From positions 6,882,001-6,946,000 of the forward strand of contig NZ_CP107917.1 of the NCBI RefSeq assembly GCF_036014175.1: a DNA stretch of 64,000 nt, read 5' to 3'. The notes beneath the pieces are model-generated. The model saw only the letters and a program-made list of their open reading frames with translations. It did not search any database and had not been told where the DNA came from. The position numbers and the translations under genes were made by a program. How positions within the stretch are numbered: position 1 is the first letter of the stretch; each line of letters starts with the position of its first letter. This document shows positions 51,562 through 60,347 of the stretch, one piece after another. This DNA is from Streptomyces sp. NBC_00443 (GTDB lineage Bacteria > Actinomycetota > Actinomycetes > Streptomycetales > Streptomycetaceae).

Positions 51562-52923
51562 ATGCCCGGTAGCCGTACGGGACGACCTCCCGTCCAGCGG
51601 GCAGTCCGGCGCCCCGTCGTTCCCGGGCCGTCGCACGACAACGGCGTACGACGGCTCTACGTCCGCCTGAACAGGGCGTGGGACCGGCCGCTGACCGCGT
51701 ACTACCTGATCCTCGGCGGCAGCCTGCTGATCACCGTACTCGGCCTGGTGATGGTCTACTCGGCCTCCCAGATCACCGCGCTGCAGATGTCGCTGCCCGG
51801 GTCGTACTTCTTCCGCAAGCAACTGCTGGCCGCGGTGATCGGCACGGGGCTGCTCTTCGCCGCCTCGCGCATGCCCGTGAAACTGCACCGGGCGCTGGCC
51901 TACCCGATCCTCGCCGGCGCCGTCTTCATGATGGCGCTGGTGCAGGTCCCCGGGATAGGAGTCGCGGTCAACGGCAACCAGAACTGGATCGCCCTCGGCG
52001 GCTCCTTCCAGATCCAGCCCAGCGAGTTCGGCAAGCTCGCGCTGGTGCTGTGGGGCGCCGACCTGATTGCCCGCAAGGAGGACCGGAAGCTGCTGGCGCA
52101 GTGGAAGCACATGCTGGTGCCGCTCGTGCCGGTCGCCTTCATGCTGCTCGGGCTGATCATGCTGGGCGGCGACATGGGTACGGCGATCATCCTGTCGGCG
52201 ATCCTGTTCGGCCTGCTGTGGCTGGCGGGGGCACCGACCCGGCTTTTCGTGGGGGTCCTGTCGGTCGCCGGCCTGATCGGCCTGGTCCTCATCAAGACCA
52301 GCGCGAACCGCATGGCCCGACTGCAGTGCCTGGGCGCCACCGAACCGCGCAGCGGAGCCGTCGACTGCTGGCAGGCCGTGCACGGCATCTATGCGCTGGC
52401 CTCCGGCGGAATCTTCGGCTCCGGGCTCGGTGCGAGTGTGGAGAAATGGGGCCAACTCCCTGAAGCCCACACCGACTTCATCTTCGCCGTCACCGGTGAG
52501 GAACTGGGCCTGGCGGGGACGCTGTCGGTGCTCGCCCTCTTCGCGGCTCTAGGCTATGCGGGTATCCGCGTGGCCGGACGCACGGAGGACCGCTTCGTGA
52601 GGTATGCCGCGGGAGGCGTGACGACCTGGATCACTGCGCAAGCCGTGATCAACATCGGTGCGGTGCTCGGCCTGCTGCCGATCGCCGGCGTCCCCCTTCC
52701 GCTGTTCTCGTACGGAGGGTCCGCCCTGTTGCCGACCATGTTCGCCATCGGGCTGCTGATCGCGTTCGCGCGCGACGAGCCCGCTGCGCGGGCAGCGCTT
52801 TCCGTGCGGCAACCCCGCTTTGGTAGAAAGCGTGCGGGAGGCGCCGGCTCCGGCCGGGCGCCTCGGAGATGGAACACGATGCGACGGCGTGCCTCGGCGG
52901 CGCGCTCGTCCGGAGAGCGGTGA
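51562..52923 (+). CDS. ftsW: Lipid II glycosyltransferase FtsW
   Basis: A 453-residue SEDS-family protein with ten predicted membrane helices, polymerising glycan with FtsI. Marks include AYYLILGGSLLITVLGLVMVYSAS, GVAVNGNQNWIALGGSFQIQPSEFGKLALVLW, GGDMGTAIILSAILFGLLWLAG and PLPLFSYGGSALLPTM. The Arg-rich tail (~45 residues) after RFGRKRAG is long and disordered. The ATG at 51562 has only GGTGAG upstream. The 102-nt gap after murD has no gene. Confidence 0.94.
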   Translation: MPGSRTGRPPVQRAVRRPVVPGPSHDNGVRRLYVRLNRAWDRPLTAYYLILGGSLLITVLGLVMVYSASQITALQMSLPGSYFFRKQLLAAVIGTGLLFAASRMPVKLHRALAYPILAGAVFMMALVQVPGIGVAVNGNQNWIALGGSFQIQPSEFGKLALVLWGADLIARKEDRKLLAQWKHMLVPLVPVAFMLLGLIMLGGDMGTAIILSAILFGLLWLAGAPTRLFVGVLSVAGLIGLVLIKTSANRMARLQCLGATEPRSGAVDCWQAVHGIYALASGGIFGSGLGASVEKWGQLPEAHTDFIFAVTGEELGLAGTLSVLALFAALGYAGIRVAGRTEDRFVRYAAGGVTTWITAQAVINIGAVLGLLPIAGVPLPLFSYGGSALLPTMFAIGLLIAFARDEPAARAALSVRQPRFGRKRAGGAGSGRAPRRWNTMRRRASAARSSGER

Positions 52924-52929
52924 ATTTCG

Positions 52930-54024
52930 GTGCATGTCGTACTCGCCGGTGGGGGGACCGCCGGCCACATCGAGCCCGCGCTCGCCCTCGCGGACGCCCT
53001 GCGCAGGCAGGACCCGACCGTGGGGATCACGGCCCTGGGCACGGAGCGGGGGCTTGAGACCACACTCGTTCCACAGCGGGGCTACGAGCTCGCGCTGATC
53101 CCCGCCGTGCCGCTGCCCCGCAAGCCCACGCCCGAGCTGATCACCGTCCCGGGCCGGCTGCGCGGCACGATCAAGGCGACCGAGCAGATCCTGGAGCGCA
53201 CCAAGGCCGACGCGGTCGTCGGCTTCGGCGGCTATGTGGCCCTGCCCGGCTACCTCGCCGCCAAGCGCCTCGGGGTGCCGATCATCATCCACGAGGCCAA
53301 CGCCCGCCCGGGCCTCGCCAACAAGATCGGCTCGCGCTACGCCGCCCAGGTGGCCGTCTCCACTCCGGACAGCAAGCTGCGCAACTCGCGCTACATCGGC
53401 ATCCCGCTGCGCCGGACCATCGCCACTCTCGACCGGGCCGCGATGCGCCCGCAGGCCCGCGCCGCGTTCGGACTCGACCCGAACCTGCCCACCCTGCTGG
53501 TGTCCGGCGGCTCGCAGGGCGCCCGCCGCCTCAACGAGGTCGTCCAGCAGGTCGCGCCCTGGCTCCAGCAGGCCGGGATCCAGATCCTGCACGCGGTCGG
53601 CCCGAAGAACGAACTGCCGCAAGTGCACCAGATGCCGGGAATGCCGCCCTACATCCCGGTAAGTTACCTGGACCGGATGGACCTCGCGTACGCCGCGGCC
53701 GACATGATGCTCTGCCGCGCGGGCGCGATGACCGTCGCCGAACTCTCCGCCGTCGGACTCCCGGCCGCCTATGTCCCGCTGCCCATCGGCAACGGCGAAC
53801 AGCGGCTGAACGCCCAGCCGGTGGTCAAGGCCGGCGGCGGACTGCTGGTCGACGACGCGGAACTGACGCCCGAGTGGGTGCAGCAGACCGTCCTGCCCGT
53901 GCTCGCCGACCCGCACCGGCTGTACGAGATGTCCCGCGCCGCAAGCGAGTTCGGCCGCCGGGACGCCGACGACCTGCTCGTCGGCATGGTGTACGAGGCG
54001 ATCGCCTCGCACCGCCGCCAGTAA
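52930..54024 (+). CDS. murG: UDP-GlcNAc:lipid I transferase MurG
   Basis: A 364-residue GT28 glycosyltransferase converting lipid I to lipid II at the inner face of the membrane. N-terminal loops VVLAGGGTAGHIEPALALAD and VGFGGYVALPGYLAAKRLG, membrane-patch region IHEANARPGLANKIGSR, and the donor-site SGGSQGARRLNE and AELSAVGLPAAYVPLPIGNGEQ. GTG 52930 lies 6 nt after the ftsW stop, with GGAGAGCGG upstream, so the genes are translationally coupled. Confidence 0.96.
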   Translation: MHVVLAGGGTAGHIEPALALADALRRQDPTVGITALGTERGLETTLVPQRGYELALIPAVPLPRKPTPELITVPGRLRGTIKATEQILERTKADAVVGFGGYVALPGYLAAKRLGVPIIIHEANARPGLANKIGSRYAAQVAVSTPDSKLRNSRYIGIPLRRTIATLDRAAMRPQARAAFGLDPNLPTLLVSGGSQGARRLNEVVQQVAPWLQQAGIQILHAVGPKNELPQVHQMPGMPPYIPVSYLDRMDLAYAAADMMLCRAGAMTVAELSAVGLPAAYVPLPIGNGEQRLNAQPVVKAGGGLLVDDAELTPEWVQQTVLPVLADPHRLYEMSRAASEFGRRDADDLLVGMVYEAIASHRRQ

Positions 54025-54047
54025 CCGCATGACGGAGGGCAGGGAGC

Positions 54048-54845
54048 GTGGCCGGACCGACGACCGCCGAGCGCGGTGAACGCCAGCAGGAGTCGTCCGA
54101 CCCGCCCCTCGCCCGGCGGTTGAGGGTGCGGAGACTTCGTACGATGATCATTCTTCTCGTCGTGCTCGTACTCCTCGGCGCGGCGGGTTCCGTCTGGCTG
54201 TTGTACGGCTCCGCATGGCTGCGCGTGGAGCGCGTATCCGTCTCCGGGACCCGGGTGCTGACGCCCGCACAGGTCCTTGAGGCCGCCGACGTCCCCGTCG
54301 GGGCCCCGCTGATTTCCGTCGACACTGACGTGATTGAGGCACGGCTGCGCCAGAAATTGCCCCGAATTGACGTGGTTGACGTGGTCCGATCCTGGCCCCA
54401 TGGAATCGGCGTCAAAGTGGCGGAGCGTACTCCGGTTCTGATTGTCCAAAAGGACGGAAAGTTCGTCGAAGTGGACAAGGGAGGCGTCCGATTCGCCACG
54501 GTTTCTGTGGCTCCGAAAGGCGTTCCGGCACTGGAATTGACGGTGTCTCAGTCGAGCTCCGCCGCCGCGAGTCTGCGCCGCTTCGGCGAGGCCCGTCTGA
54601 TGCGGGAGGCGGTGCGCGTCGCTGACGCCCTTCCGGACGCCGTCGCGCGCGGTACCCAGGTCGTCAAGGTCCGTTCCTACGACGACATCTCACTCGTGTT
54701 GAGCGGCGGCACGAACGTCGCCTGGGGCAGTGGCGAGAAGGGGGCCGCGAAGGCTCGCACACTCACCGCTCTCATGAAAGCCTCGCCGGATGCGCGGTAC
54801 TTCGACGTCAGCGTTCCCACCGCCCCTGCGTCATCGGGGAGTTGA
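54048..54845 (+). CDS. ftsQ: Cell-division protein FtsQ
   Basis: A 265-residue bitopic protein with a POTRA domain. Cytoplasmic basic N-terminus, membrane helix near residues 33-53 (MIILLVVLVLLGAAGSVWLL), POTRA LRVERVSVSGTRVLTPAQVLEA (58-79), then a beta-rich part. AT content rises in the middle (54320-54560) relative to neighbours but the frame is intact. GTG 54048 follows GGGCAGGGAGC. Last gene before the ftsZ promoter region. Confidence 0.93.
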   Translation: MAGPTTAERGERQQESSDPPLARRLRVRRLRTMIILLVVLVLLGAAGSVWLLYGSAWLRVERVSVSGTRVLTPAQVLEAADVPVGAPLISVDTDVIEARLRQKLPRIDVVDVVRSWPHGIGVKVAERTPVLIVQKDGKFVEVDKGGVRFATVSVAPKGVPALELTVSQSSSAAASLRRFGEARLMREAVRVADALPDAVARGTQVVKVRSYDDISLVLSGGTNVAWGSGEKGAAKARTLTALMKASPDARYFDVSVPTAPASSGS

Positions 54846-55131
54846 CGCACATTCGCGCAGGCCAGCACCCTGGTTGGGCAGCGACATGGCTGATCACATA
54901 GGGTGAAAAGAAAAACGGGAGGTTCGGCGTGTTCGTTGAACGTGCGCCACTTGTCGACTTAGTGTCCTGTTCAGAAGACTTCAAGGAACAGACACACTGG
55001 TAACCCTAAACTTCAGGGTTAGGGTTCGGGTCGGCGCTACGGACCGTCCCATTCGGCATCAGTCGCAGGTTCACGAAGCACAGGCTTCCCGTGATCAGGC
55101 GACCCGTAACTCGAGGCGAGAGGCCTTCGAC
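54846..55131 (+). promoter_or_regulatory. ftsZ upstream control region
   Basis: A 286-nt gap lower in GC than its surroundings. It holds an imperfect inverted repeat (54962-54995; GTGTCCTGTTC with GAACAGACAC) and AACCCT (55002-55007) opposite two tandem AGGGTT copies (55015-55026). Streptomyces ftsZ is known to have several promoters, one sporulation-linked; I cannot place each here. Confidence 0.6.
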
Positions 55132-56337
55132 GTGGCAGCACCGCAGAACTACCTCGCAGTCATCAAAGTCATCGGTGTCGGCGGCGGTGGTGTCAATGCC
55201 ATCAACCGGATGATCGAGGTCGGTCTCAAGGGCGTCGAGTTCATCGCTATCAACACCGACGCGCAAGCTCTGTTGATGAGCGACGCCGACGTCAAGCTCG
55301 ATGTCGGCCGTGAACTCACCCGCGGACTCGGCGCCGGAGCCAACCCGGCCGTCGGCCGCAAGGCCGCCGAGGACCACCGCGAAGAGATCGAGGAGGTCCT
55401 CAAGGGGGCCGACATGGTCTTCGTGACGGCCGGTGAAGGCGGCGGCACCGGCACCGGCGGCGCGCCCGTCGTGGCCAACATCGCGCGCTCGCTGGGCGCC
55501 CTCACCATCGGCGTGGTCACGCGCCCGTTCACCTTCGAGGGACGCCGCCGCGCCAACCAGGCCGAGGACGGCATCGCCGAGCTCCGCGAAGAGGTCGACA
55601 CCCTCATCGTCATCCCGAACGACCGGCTGCTGTCCATCTCGGACCGCCAGGTCTCGGTACTCGACGCCTTCAAGTCGGCCGACCAGGTCCTCCTCTCCGG
55701 TGTCCAGGGCATCACCGACCTCATCACCACCCCCGGCCTCATCAACCTCGACTTCGCCGACGTCAAGTCGGTCATGTCCGAGGCCGGTTCGGCCCTCATG
55801 GGCATCGGCTCGGCCCGCGGCGACGACCGGGCGGTGGCCGCGGCCGAGATGGCGATCTCCTCGCCGCTCCTGGAGGCGTCCATCGACGGCGCCCGGGGCG
55901 TGCTGCTCTCCATCTCCGGCGGCTCCGACCTCGGCCTGTTCGAGATCAACGAGGCCGCCCAGCTGGTCAGCGAGGCCGCCCACCCCGAGGCCAACATCAT
56001 CTTCGGCGCGGTCATCGACGACGCCCTCGGCGACGAGGTCCGGGTCACCGTGATCGCGGCCGGCTTCGACGGGGGCCAGCCGCCGGCCCGCCGGGACACC
56101 GTCCTCGGCTCGACCTCCTCCTCTCCGTCCTCGGCCCGCCGCGAGGAGCCCACTCCGGCACGGCAGACCGAGAGCCGGCCGTCGTTCGGCTCCCTCGGCA
56201 GCGTCACGCCGAAGGAAGAGGCCGAGCCCGAGCCGGAGCCGGTGGCCGACATGCCGGTGGCCCCGCCGGTCCCGCCGTCGCGGACCTACGCCGACAGCGC
56301 GGCGGAGGAGCTGGACGTTCCGGACTTCCTCAAGTGA
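55132..56337 (+). CDS. ftsZ: Cell-division GTPase FtsZ
   Basis: A 401-residue tubulin homologue forming the Z-ring and, in streptomycetes, sporulation ladders. GTP-binding residues: GVGGGGVNAINRM (15-27), tubulin signature GGGTGTG (103-109), T7 loop LINLDFADVKS (203-213) for GTP hydrolysis. A variable Pro/Glu-rich linker (~315-390) ends in LDVPDFLK, the tail that SepF binds. GTG 55132 follows GAGAGG. Control region 54846-55131 upstream; pgeF follows after 10 nt. Confidence 0.98.
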   Translation: MAAPQNYLAVIKVIGVGGGGVNAINRMIEVGLKGVEFIAINTDAQALLMSDADVKLDVGRELTRGLGAGANPAVGRKAAEDHREEIEEVLKGADMVFVTAGEGGGTGTGGAPVVANIARSLGALTIGVVTRPFTFEGRRRANQAEDGIAELREEVDTLIVIPNDRLLSISDRQVSVLDAFKSADQVLLSGVQGITDLITTPGLINLDFADVKSVMSEAGSALMGIGSARGDDRAVAAAEMAISSPLLEASIDGARGVLLSISGGSDLGLFEINEAAQLVSEAAHPEANIIFGAVIDDALGDEVRVTVIAAGFDGGQPPARRDTVLGSTSSSPSSARREEPTPARQTESRPSFGSLGSVTPKEEAEPEPEPVADMPVAPPVPPSRTYADSAAEELDVPDFLK

Positions 56338-56347
56338 TCCTTCTGAC

Positions 56348-57076
56348 GTGATAGCACAGCGTGAAACCGTGAGCGGCGCGCACTTCGCCTTCACCGACCG
56401 GTGGGGCGGGGTGAGCGCCGCTCCGTATGAGGAGCTCAACCTCGGTGGGGCGGTCGGGGACGACACCGACGCCGTACTGACCAATCGGGATCTCGCCGCC
56501 AAGTCCCTCGGACTCGATCCGGGCCGGGTCGTCTGGATGAACCAGGTGCACGGCACGGACGTCGCGGTGGCCGACGGGCCATGGCGTGATCGTCCGGTGC
56601 CCGACGTCGACGCGGTCGTCACGGCACAGCGGGGTCTCGCCCTCGCCGTCCTCACCGCCGACTGCGTGCCGGTCCTGCTGGCCGACCCGGTCGCCGGGAT
56701 CGTCGCGGCGGCGCACGCGGGGCGGCCCGGCATGATCGCCGGGGTCGTCCCGGCCGCGCTACGCGCGATGACCGACCTGGGTGCCGAGCCGTCCCGGATC
56801 GTCGCCCGCACCGGCCCGGCCGTCTGCGGACGGTGCTACGAGGTGCCGGAGGCGATGCGCGCCGAGGTGTCGGCCAGGGAACCGACGGCGCACGCCGAGA
56901 CGAGTTGGGGCACACCCGCGGTGGACGTGGCCGCCGGAGTGCACGCCCAGCTCGCGCGCCTCGGGGTGCGCGACCGGGAGCAGTCGCCGGTCTGCACGCT
57001 GGAGTCGGAGGACCACTTCTCGTACCGCCGCGACCGCACCACCGGGAGACTCGCGGGATATGTCTGGTTGGACTGA
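56348..57076 (+). CDS. pgeF: Purine-nucleoside phosphorylase/peptidoglycan-editing factor (YfiH/YlmD family)
   Basis: A 242-residue protein of the DUF152/laccase-domain family, found beside ftsZ in many actinobacteria. The zinc-site residues are His68 (MNQVHGTDV), Cys106 (TADCVPVLL) and His123 (AAAHAGRPGM). Family members carry purine nucleoside phosphorylase activity or correct faulty muropeptides. The usual HAGWRG reads HAGRPG here. GTG 56348 lies 10 nt after ftsZ, with weak ribosome site. Confidence 0.93.
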   Translation: MIAQRETVSGAHFAFTDRWGGVSAAPYEELNLGGAVGDDTDAVLTNRDLAAKSLGLDPGRVVWMNQVHGTDVAVADGPWRDRPVPDVDAVVTAQRGLALAVLTADCVPVLLADPVAGIVAAAHAGRPGMIAGVVPAALRAMTDLGAEPSRIVARTGPAVCGRCYEVPEAMRAEVSAREPTAHAETSWGTPAVDVAAGVHAQLARLGVRDREQSPVCTLESEDHFSYRRDRTTGRLAGYVWLD

Positions 57077-57082
57077 GAGAGC

Positions 57083-57802
57083 ATGACGGACCGTAAGGGC
57101 GAACTGGCCGCGAACCTCGCAAAGGTGGAGGAGCGGATCGCCGCCGCCTGCGCGGCCGCCGGACGCGGGCGCGAGGAGGTGACCCTGATCGTGGTCACCA
57201 AGACTTACCCGGCGAGCGATGTGCGGATGCTGGCGGAGCTCGGTGTGCGCCATGTCGCCGAGAACCGTGATCAGGACGCGGCCCCGAAGGCCGCCGCCTG
57301 CTCGGACCTGCCCCTCGCTTGGCACTTTGTCGGTCAGTTGCAGACCAACAAGGTGCGATCCGTGGTGGGTTACGCGGATCTCGTGCAGTCCGTCGATCGT
57401 TCCAAGCTGGTGACGGCGCTCTCGAAGGAGGCCGCACGGCAGGAGCGGGAGGTGGGTTGCCTCATCCAGGTGGCGCTGGATGCGGGAGAGAGCGCGCGGG
57501 GTGAGAGGGGTGGTGTGGCGCCCGGTGGGGTCGCAGAGTTGGCGGACCTCGTCGCGAAGGCTCCGGGGCTGCGGCTGTCCGGGCTGATGACCGTCGCACC
57601 GCTCAGCGGGGAGTACGAGGGCCGCCAACAGGCGGCGTTCGAGCGCTTGATGGATTTGTCGACTGACCTGCGCCGTGACCATCCGACTGCGAACATGGTG
57701 TCGGCAGGGATGAGTGCGGATCTCGAGGACGCGGTGGCGGCCGGAGCGACACATGTGCGCGTCGGCACCGCGGTACTCGGAGTCCGCCCCAGGCTCGGGT
57801 AA
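57083..57802 (+). CDS. YggS-family PLP homeostasis protein
   Basis: A 239-residue PLP-binding TIM-barrel protein (YggS/YlmE/PROSC). The Schiff-base Lys40 lies in LIVVTKTYP, then VAENRDQDAAPKAA, WHFVGQLQTNK, and GLMTVAPLSGEYEG and MSAGMSADLEDAVAAGATHVRVGTAVLG for phosphate binding. ATG 57083 is 6 nt past the pgeF stop. It is genuinely conserved in this cluster position in actinobacteria, upstream of sepF. Confidence 0.94.
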   Translation: MTDRKGELAANLAKVEERIAAACAAAGRGREEVTLIVVTKTYPASDVRMLAELGVRHVAENRDQDAAPKAAACSDLPLAWHFVGQLQTNKVRSVVGYADLVQSVDRSKLVTALSKEAARQEREVGCLIQVALDAGESARGERGGVAPGGVAELADLVAKAPGLRLSGLMTVAPLSGEYEGRQQAAFERLMDLSTDLRRDHPTANMVSAGMSADLEDAVAAGATHVRVGTAVLGVRPRLG

Positions 57803-57931
57803 CGTCGCCAAGAAGTCGGACCACAGCAGAAAATATGGTCAATGTCGCCGAAAGGCGGGCGTAACGACCGTGTGGATCGCGGGCATTTGGCAGTCGTCAG
57901 CCGATCCACCACAGAGCGGAGGACTCAGAGC

Positions 57932-58573
57932 ATGGCCGGCGCGATGCGCAAGATGGCGGTCTACCTCGGCCTCGTGGAGGACGATGGGTACGACGGCCGG
58001 GGGTTCGACCCCGACGACGACTTCGAGCCCGAACTGGACCCGGAGCCCGAGCGGGACCATCGACGGCATGAGCCGTCTCACCAGTCCCACAGTGCACACT
58101 CGTCCCAAAGGGACGAAGAGGTGCGAATCGTGCAGCCGCCCGCGCCGCGTGAACCCGTGGCCCGATCGACTTCGCTCCCCGCGGAATCCGGCCGCCCGGC
58201 GCGCATCGCGCCCGTGGCGTCTATCACACAAGAACGCGCAAGCCTGGAGAAGAACGCACCGGTGATCATGCCCAAGGTCGTGTCGGAACGAGAGCCGTAC
58301 CGGATCACCACACTTCACCCGCGGACCTACAACGAGGCCCGTACCATCGGGGAACACTTCCGTGAAGGCACCCCGGTGATCATGAATCTGACTGAGATGG
58401 ATGACACAGACGCGAAGCGACTTGTCGACTTTGCGGCGGGTTTGGTGTTTGGTCTTCACGGCAGCATCGAGCGGGTGACGCAGAAGGTGTTCCTGTTGTC
58501 GCCTGCTAACGTCGATGTCACGGCGGAGGACAAGGCCCGTATCGCAGAGGGCGGGTTCTTCAACCAGAGCTGA
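57932..58573 (+). CDS. sepF: FtsZ-anchoring protein SepF
   Basis: A 213-residue SepF. The N-terminal amphipathic helix MAGAMRKMAVYLGLVED attaches to the membrane; a charged linker (acidic DDDFEPELDPEPE) and the C-terminal SepF core (~115-205; ITTLHPRTYNEARTIGEHF, FAAGLVFGLHGSIERVTQ, VFLLSPANVDV) follows. It tethers FtsZ by its tail. ATG 57932 follows GCGGAGGA; the 129-nt gap before it has TATGGT (57834-57839) and an 8-bp GTGGATCG/CGATCCAC stem (57872-57909). Confidence 0.96.
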   Translation: MAGAMRKMAVYLGLVEDDGYDGRGFDPDDDFEPELDPEPERDHRRHEPSHQSHSAHSSQRDEEVRIVQPPAPREPVARSTSLPAESGRPARIAPVASITQERASLEKNAPVIMPKVVSEREPYRITTLHPRTYNEARTIGEHFREGTPVIMNLTEMDDTDAKRLVDFAAGLVFGLHGSIERVTQKVFLLSPANVDVTAEDKARIAEGGFFNQS

Positions 58574-58632
58574 GACGCACCACCGGAAACAAACGCACGG
58601 ATCAGGGAACAGGGGAGAGGGAAGCACCAGTC

Positions 58633-58920
58633 ATGAGCGTGGTTCTGCAGGTTCTCTACATCGCGCTGATGGTTCTCCTCATCGTGCTTATCTTCCGGTT
58701 GGTCATGGACTACGTCTTCCAGTTCGCCCGCTCGTGGCAACCCGGCAAGGCGATGGTGGTCGTTCTGGAGGCCACCTACACTGTCACTGATCCACCGCTC
58801 AAGCTTCTGCGGCGGGTCATCCCGCCGCTGCGTCTCGGGGGCGTGGCGCTCGACCTGTCCTTCTTCGTATTGATGATCATCGTCTACATCCTGATCACGC
58901 TCGTGCGGAGCGCGATGTGA
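58633..58920 (+). CDS. YggT-family membrane protein
   Basis: A 95-residue protein with two membrane segments near residues 5-25 (LQVLYIALMVLLIVLIFRLV) and 70-90 (LDLSFFVLMIIVYILITLV) and the family loop YTVTDPPLKLLRRVIPPLRLG between them. YggT-family proteins sit with sepF and divIVA; function unknown but envelope-linked. GGGAGAGGGAAGC precedes ATG 58633 well. Confidence 0.93.
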   Translation: MSVVLQVLYIALMVLLIVLIFRLVMDYVFQFARSWQPGKAMVVVLEATYTVTDPPLKLLRRVIPPLRLGGVALDLSFFVLMIIVYILITLVRSAM

Positions 58921-58975
58921 GCGATGTGAGAGATACGGTCTTGCCGACTGCCGACGACTACGTTGAGGTGAAGAG

Positions 58976-60139
58976 ATGCCGTTGACCCCCGAGGACGTGC
59001 GGAACAAGCAGTTCACGACCGTCCGCCTCCGAGAAGGCTATGACGAGGACGAGGTCGATGCCTTCCTCGATGAGGTCGAAGCCGAACTGACCCGCCTGCT
59101 CCGCGAGAACGAGGACCTGCGCGCCAAGCTGGCCGCGGCCACGCGCGCTGCTGCCCAGAACCAGCAGAACATGCGCAAGCCCCCGGAGGGTCCCGGCGGC
59201 CCGCAGGACCAGCAGCAGGGCGGCATGCCCCAGCAGGGCGGAATGCCTCAGCAGGGCGGTATGCCTCAGCAGGGCATGCGCGGTCCCGGGGCTCCCGTCC
59301 CCGCTGGGATATCGGGCCCGCCGCAGCAGCAGATGGGTGGCCCCATGGGTGGCCCGCCCCAGCTGCCGAGCGGTGCCCCGCAGCTGCCCGCCGGTCCCGG
59401 CGGTCAGGGTGGCCCTCAGGGTCCCGGTCCGATGGGCCAGGGTCCGGGGCCGATGGGCCAGCCCCCCATGCAGCAGATGGGCGGCCCCATGGGCGGTCCT
59501 ATGGGTGGCCCGATGGGCGGTCCCGGTCAGGGCGGCCCCGGCGGCGACAGCGCCGCGCGCGTTCTGTCGCTTGCCCAGCAGACCGCCGACCAGGCGATCG
59601 CCGAGGCCCGTTCCGAGGCCAACAAGATCGTCGGCGAGGCGCGTTCGCGTGCCGAGGGTCTCGAGCGTGACGCCCGTGCCAAGGCGGACGCCCTGGAGCG
59701 GGACGCGCAGGAGAAGCACCGTGTCGCGATGGGCTCCCTGGAGTCCGCCCGCGCCACGCTGGAGCGCAAGGTCGAGGACCTGCGTGGCTTCGAGCGCGAG
59801 TACCGCACGCGGCTGAAGTCCTACCTCGAGTCCCAGCTGCGCCAGCTGGAGACCCAGTCGGACGACTCGCTCGCCCCGCCGCGCACTCCGGCCACCGCGT
59901 CTCTCCCGCCGTCCCCGGCGCCCTCCATGGCACCGGCCGGCGCGAGTGCCCCGTCCTACGGCGGCAACCAGACGATGGGCGGCGCCCCGTCCCCGGCCGG
60001 CCCGTCCTACGGCGGTCAGCAGCAGATGTCCCCGGCGATGACCCAGCCGATGGCGCCGGTCCGGCCGCAGGGCCCGGGCCCCATGGGCCAGGCCCCGTCG
60101 CCGATGCGCGGGTTCCTGATCGACGAGGACGACAACTGA
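58976..60139 (+). CDS. divIVA: Polar growth/septum-site protein DivIVA
   Basis: A 387-residue DivIVA, the apical growth scaffold essential in streptomycetes. N-terminal membrane-binding domain MPLTPEDVRNKQFTTVRLRE then coiled coil EVDAFLDEVEAELTRLLREN (~27-62). A Pro/Gln/Gly/Met-rich linker (~65-190) includes three perfect 6-residue QQGGMP repeats and more MGGP copies; a second coiled coil with many Arg/Glu residues lies near 195-300, then a Pro-rich tail. AGGTGAAGAG is 4-13 nt before the ATG. Confidence 0.96.
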   Translation: MPLTPEDVRNKQFTTVRLREGYDEDEVDAFLDEVEAELTRLLRENEDLRAKLAAATRAAAQNQQNMRKPPEGPGGPQDQQQGGMPQQGGMPQQGGMPQQGMRGPGAPVPAGISGPPQQQMGGPMGGPPQLPSGAPQLPAGPGGQGGPQGPGPMGQGPGPMGQPPMQQMGGPMGGPMGGPMGGPGQGGPGGDSAARVLSLAQQTADQAIAEARSEANKIVGEARSRAEGLERDARAKADALERDAQEKHRVAMGSLESARATLERKVEDLRGFEREYRTRLKSYLESQLRQLETQSDDSLAPPRTPATASLPPSPAPSMAPAGASAPSYGGNQTMGGAPSPAGPSYGGQQQMSPAMTQPMAPVRPQGPGPMGQAPSPMRGFLIDEDDN

Positions 60140-60174
60140 CGGTTGGTAGTACGCCGTAGACGCTGGCAGCGTTC

Positions 60175-60212
60175 AGGGCGGGGCCCCGGATTTCGATCCG
60201 GGGCCCCGCCCT
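60175..60212 (+). terminator. divIVA terminator with UUCG loop
   Basis: Perfect 17-bp stem (60175-60191 with 60196-60212) closed by the stable tetraloop TTCG, then TT. It lies 36 nt past the divIVA stop and is a very stable intrinsic terminator. Confidence 0.9.
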
Positions 60213-60278
60213 TTGCTGCGCGTGTTCGCGGTCTCTGCGGCGCTTGTTCGGGGTTGGGTGGGGTGTCCGACGTACACA

Positions 60279-60331
60279 ACGCCGAAGGCCCGGGCCGACC
60301 AAGATTCTTTGGCGGCCCGGGCCTTCGGCGT
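60279..60331 (-). terminator. ileS terminator hairpin
   Basis: Perfect 18-bp arms (60279-60296 and 60314-60331) with a 17-nt loop that itself has CCAA/TTGG. It lies 17 nt past the ileS stop on the minus strand, followed by TTGTGT. Confidence 0.85.
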
Positions 60332-60347
60332 GCTTTCCGGCGGAGCG

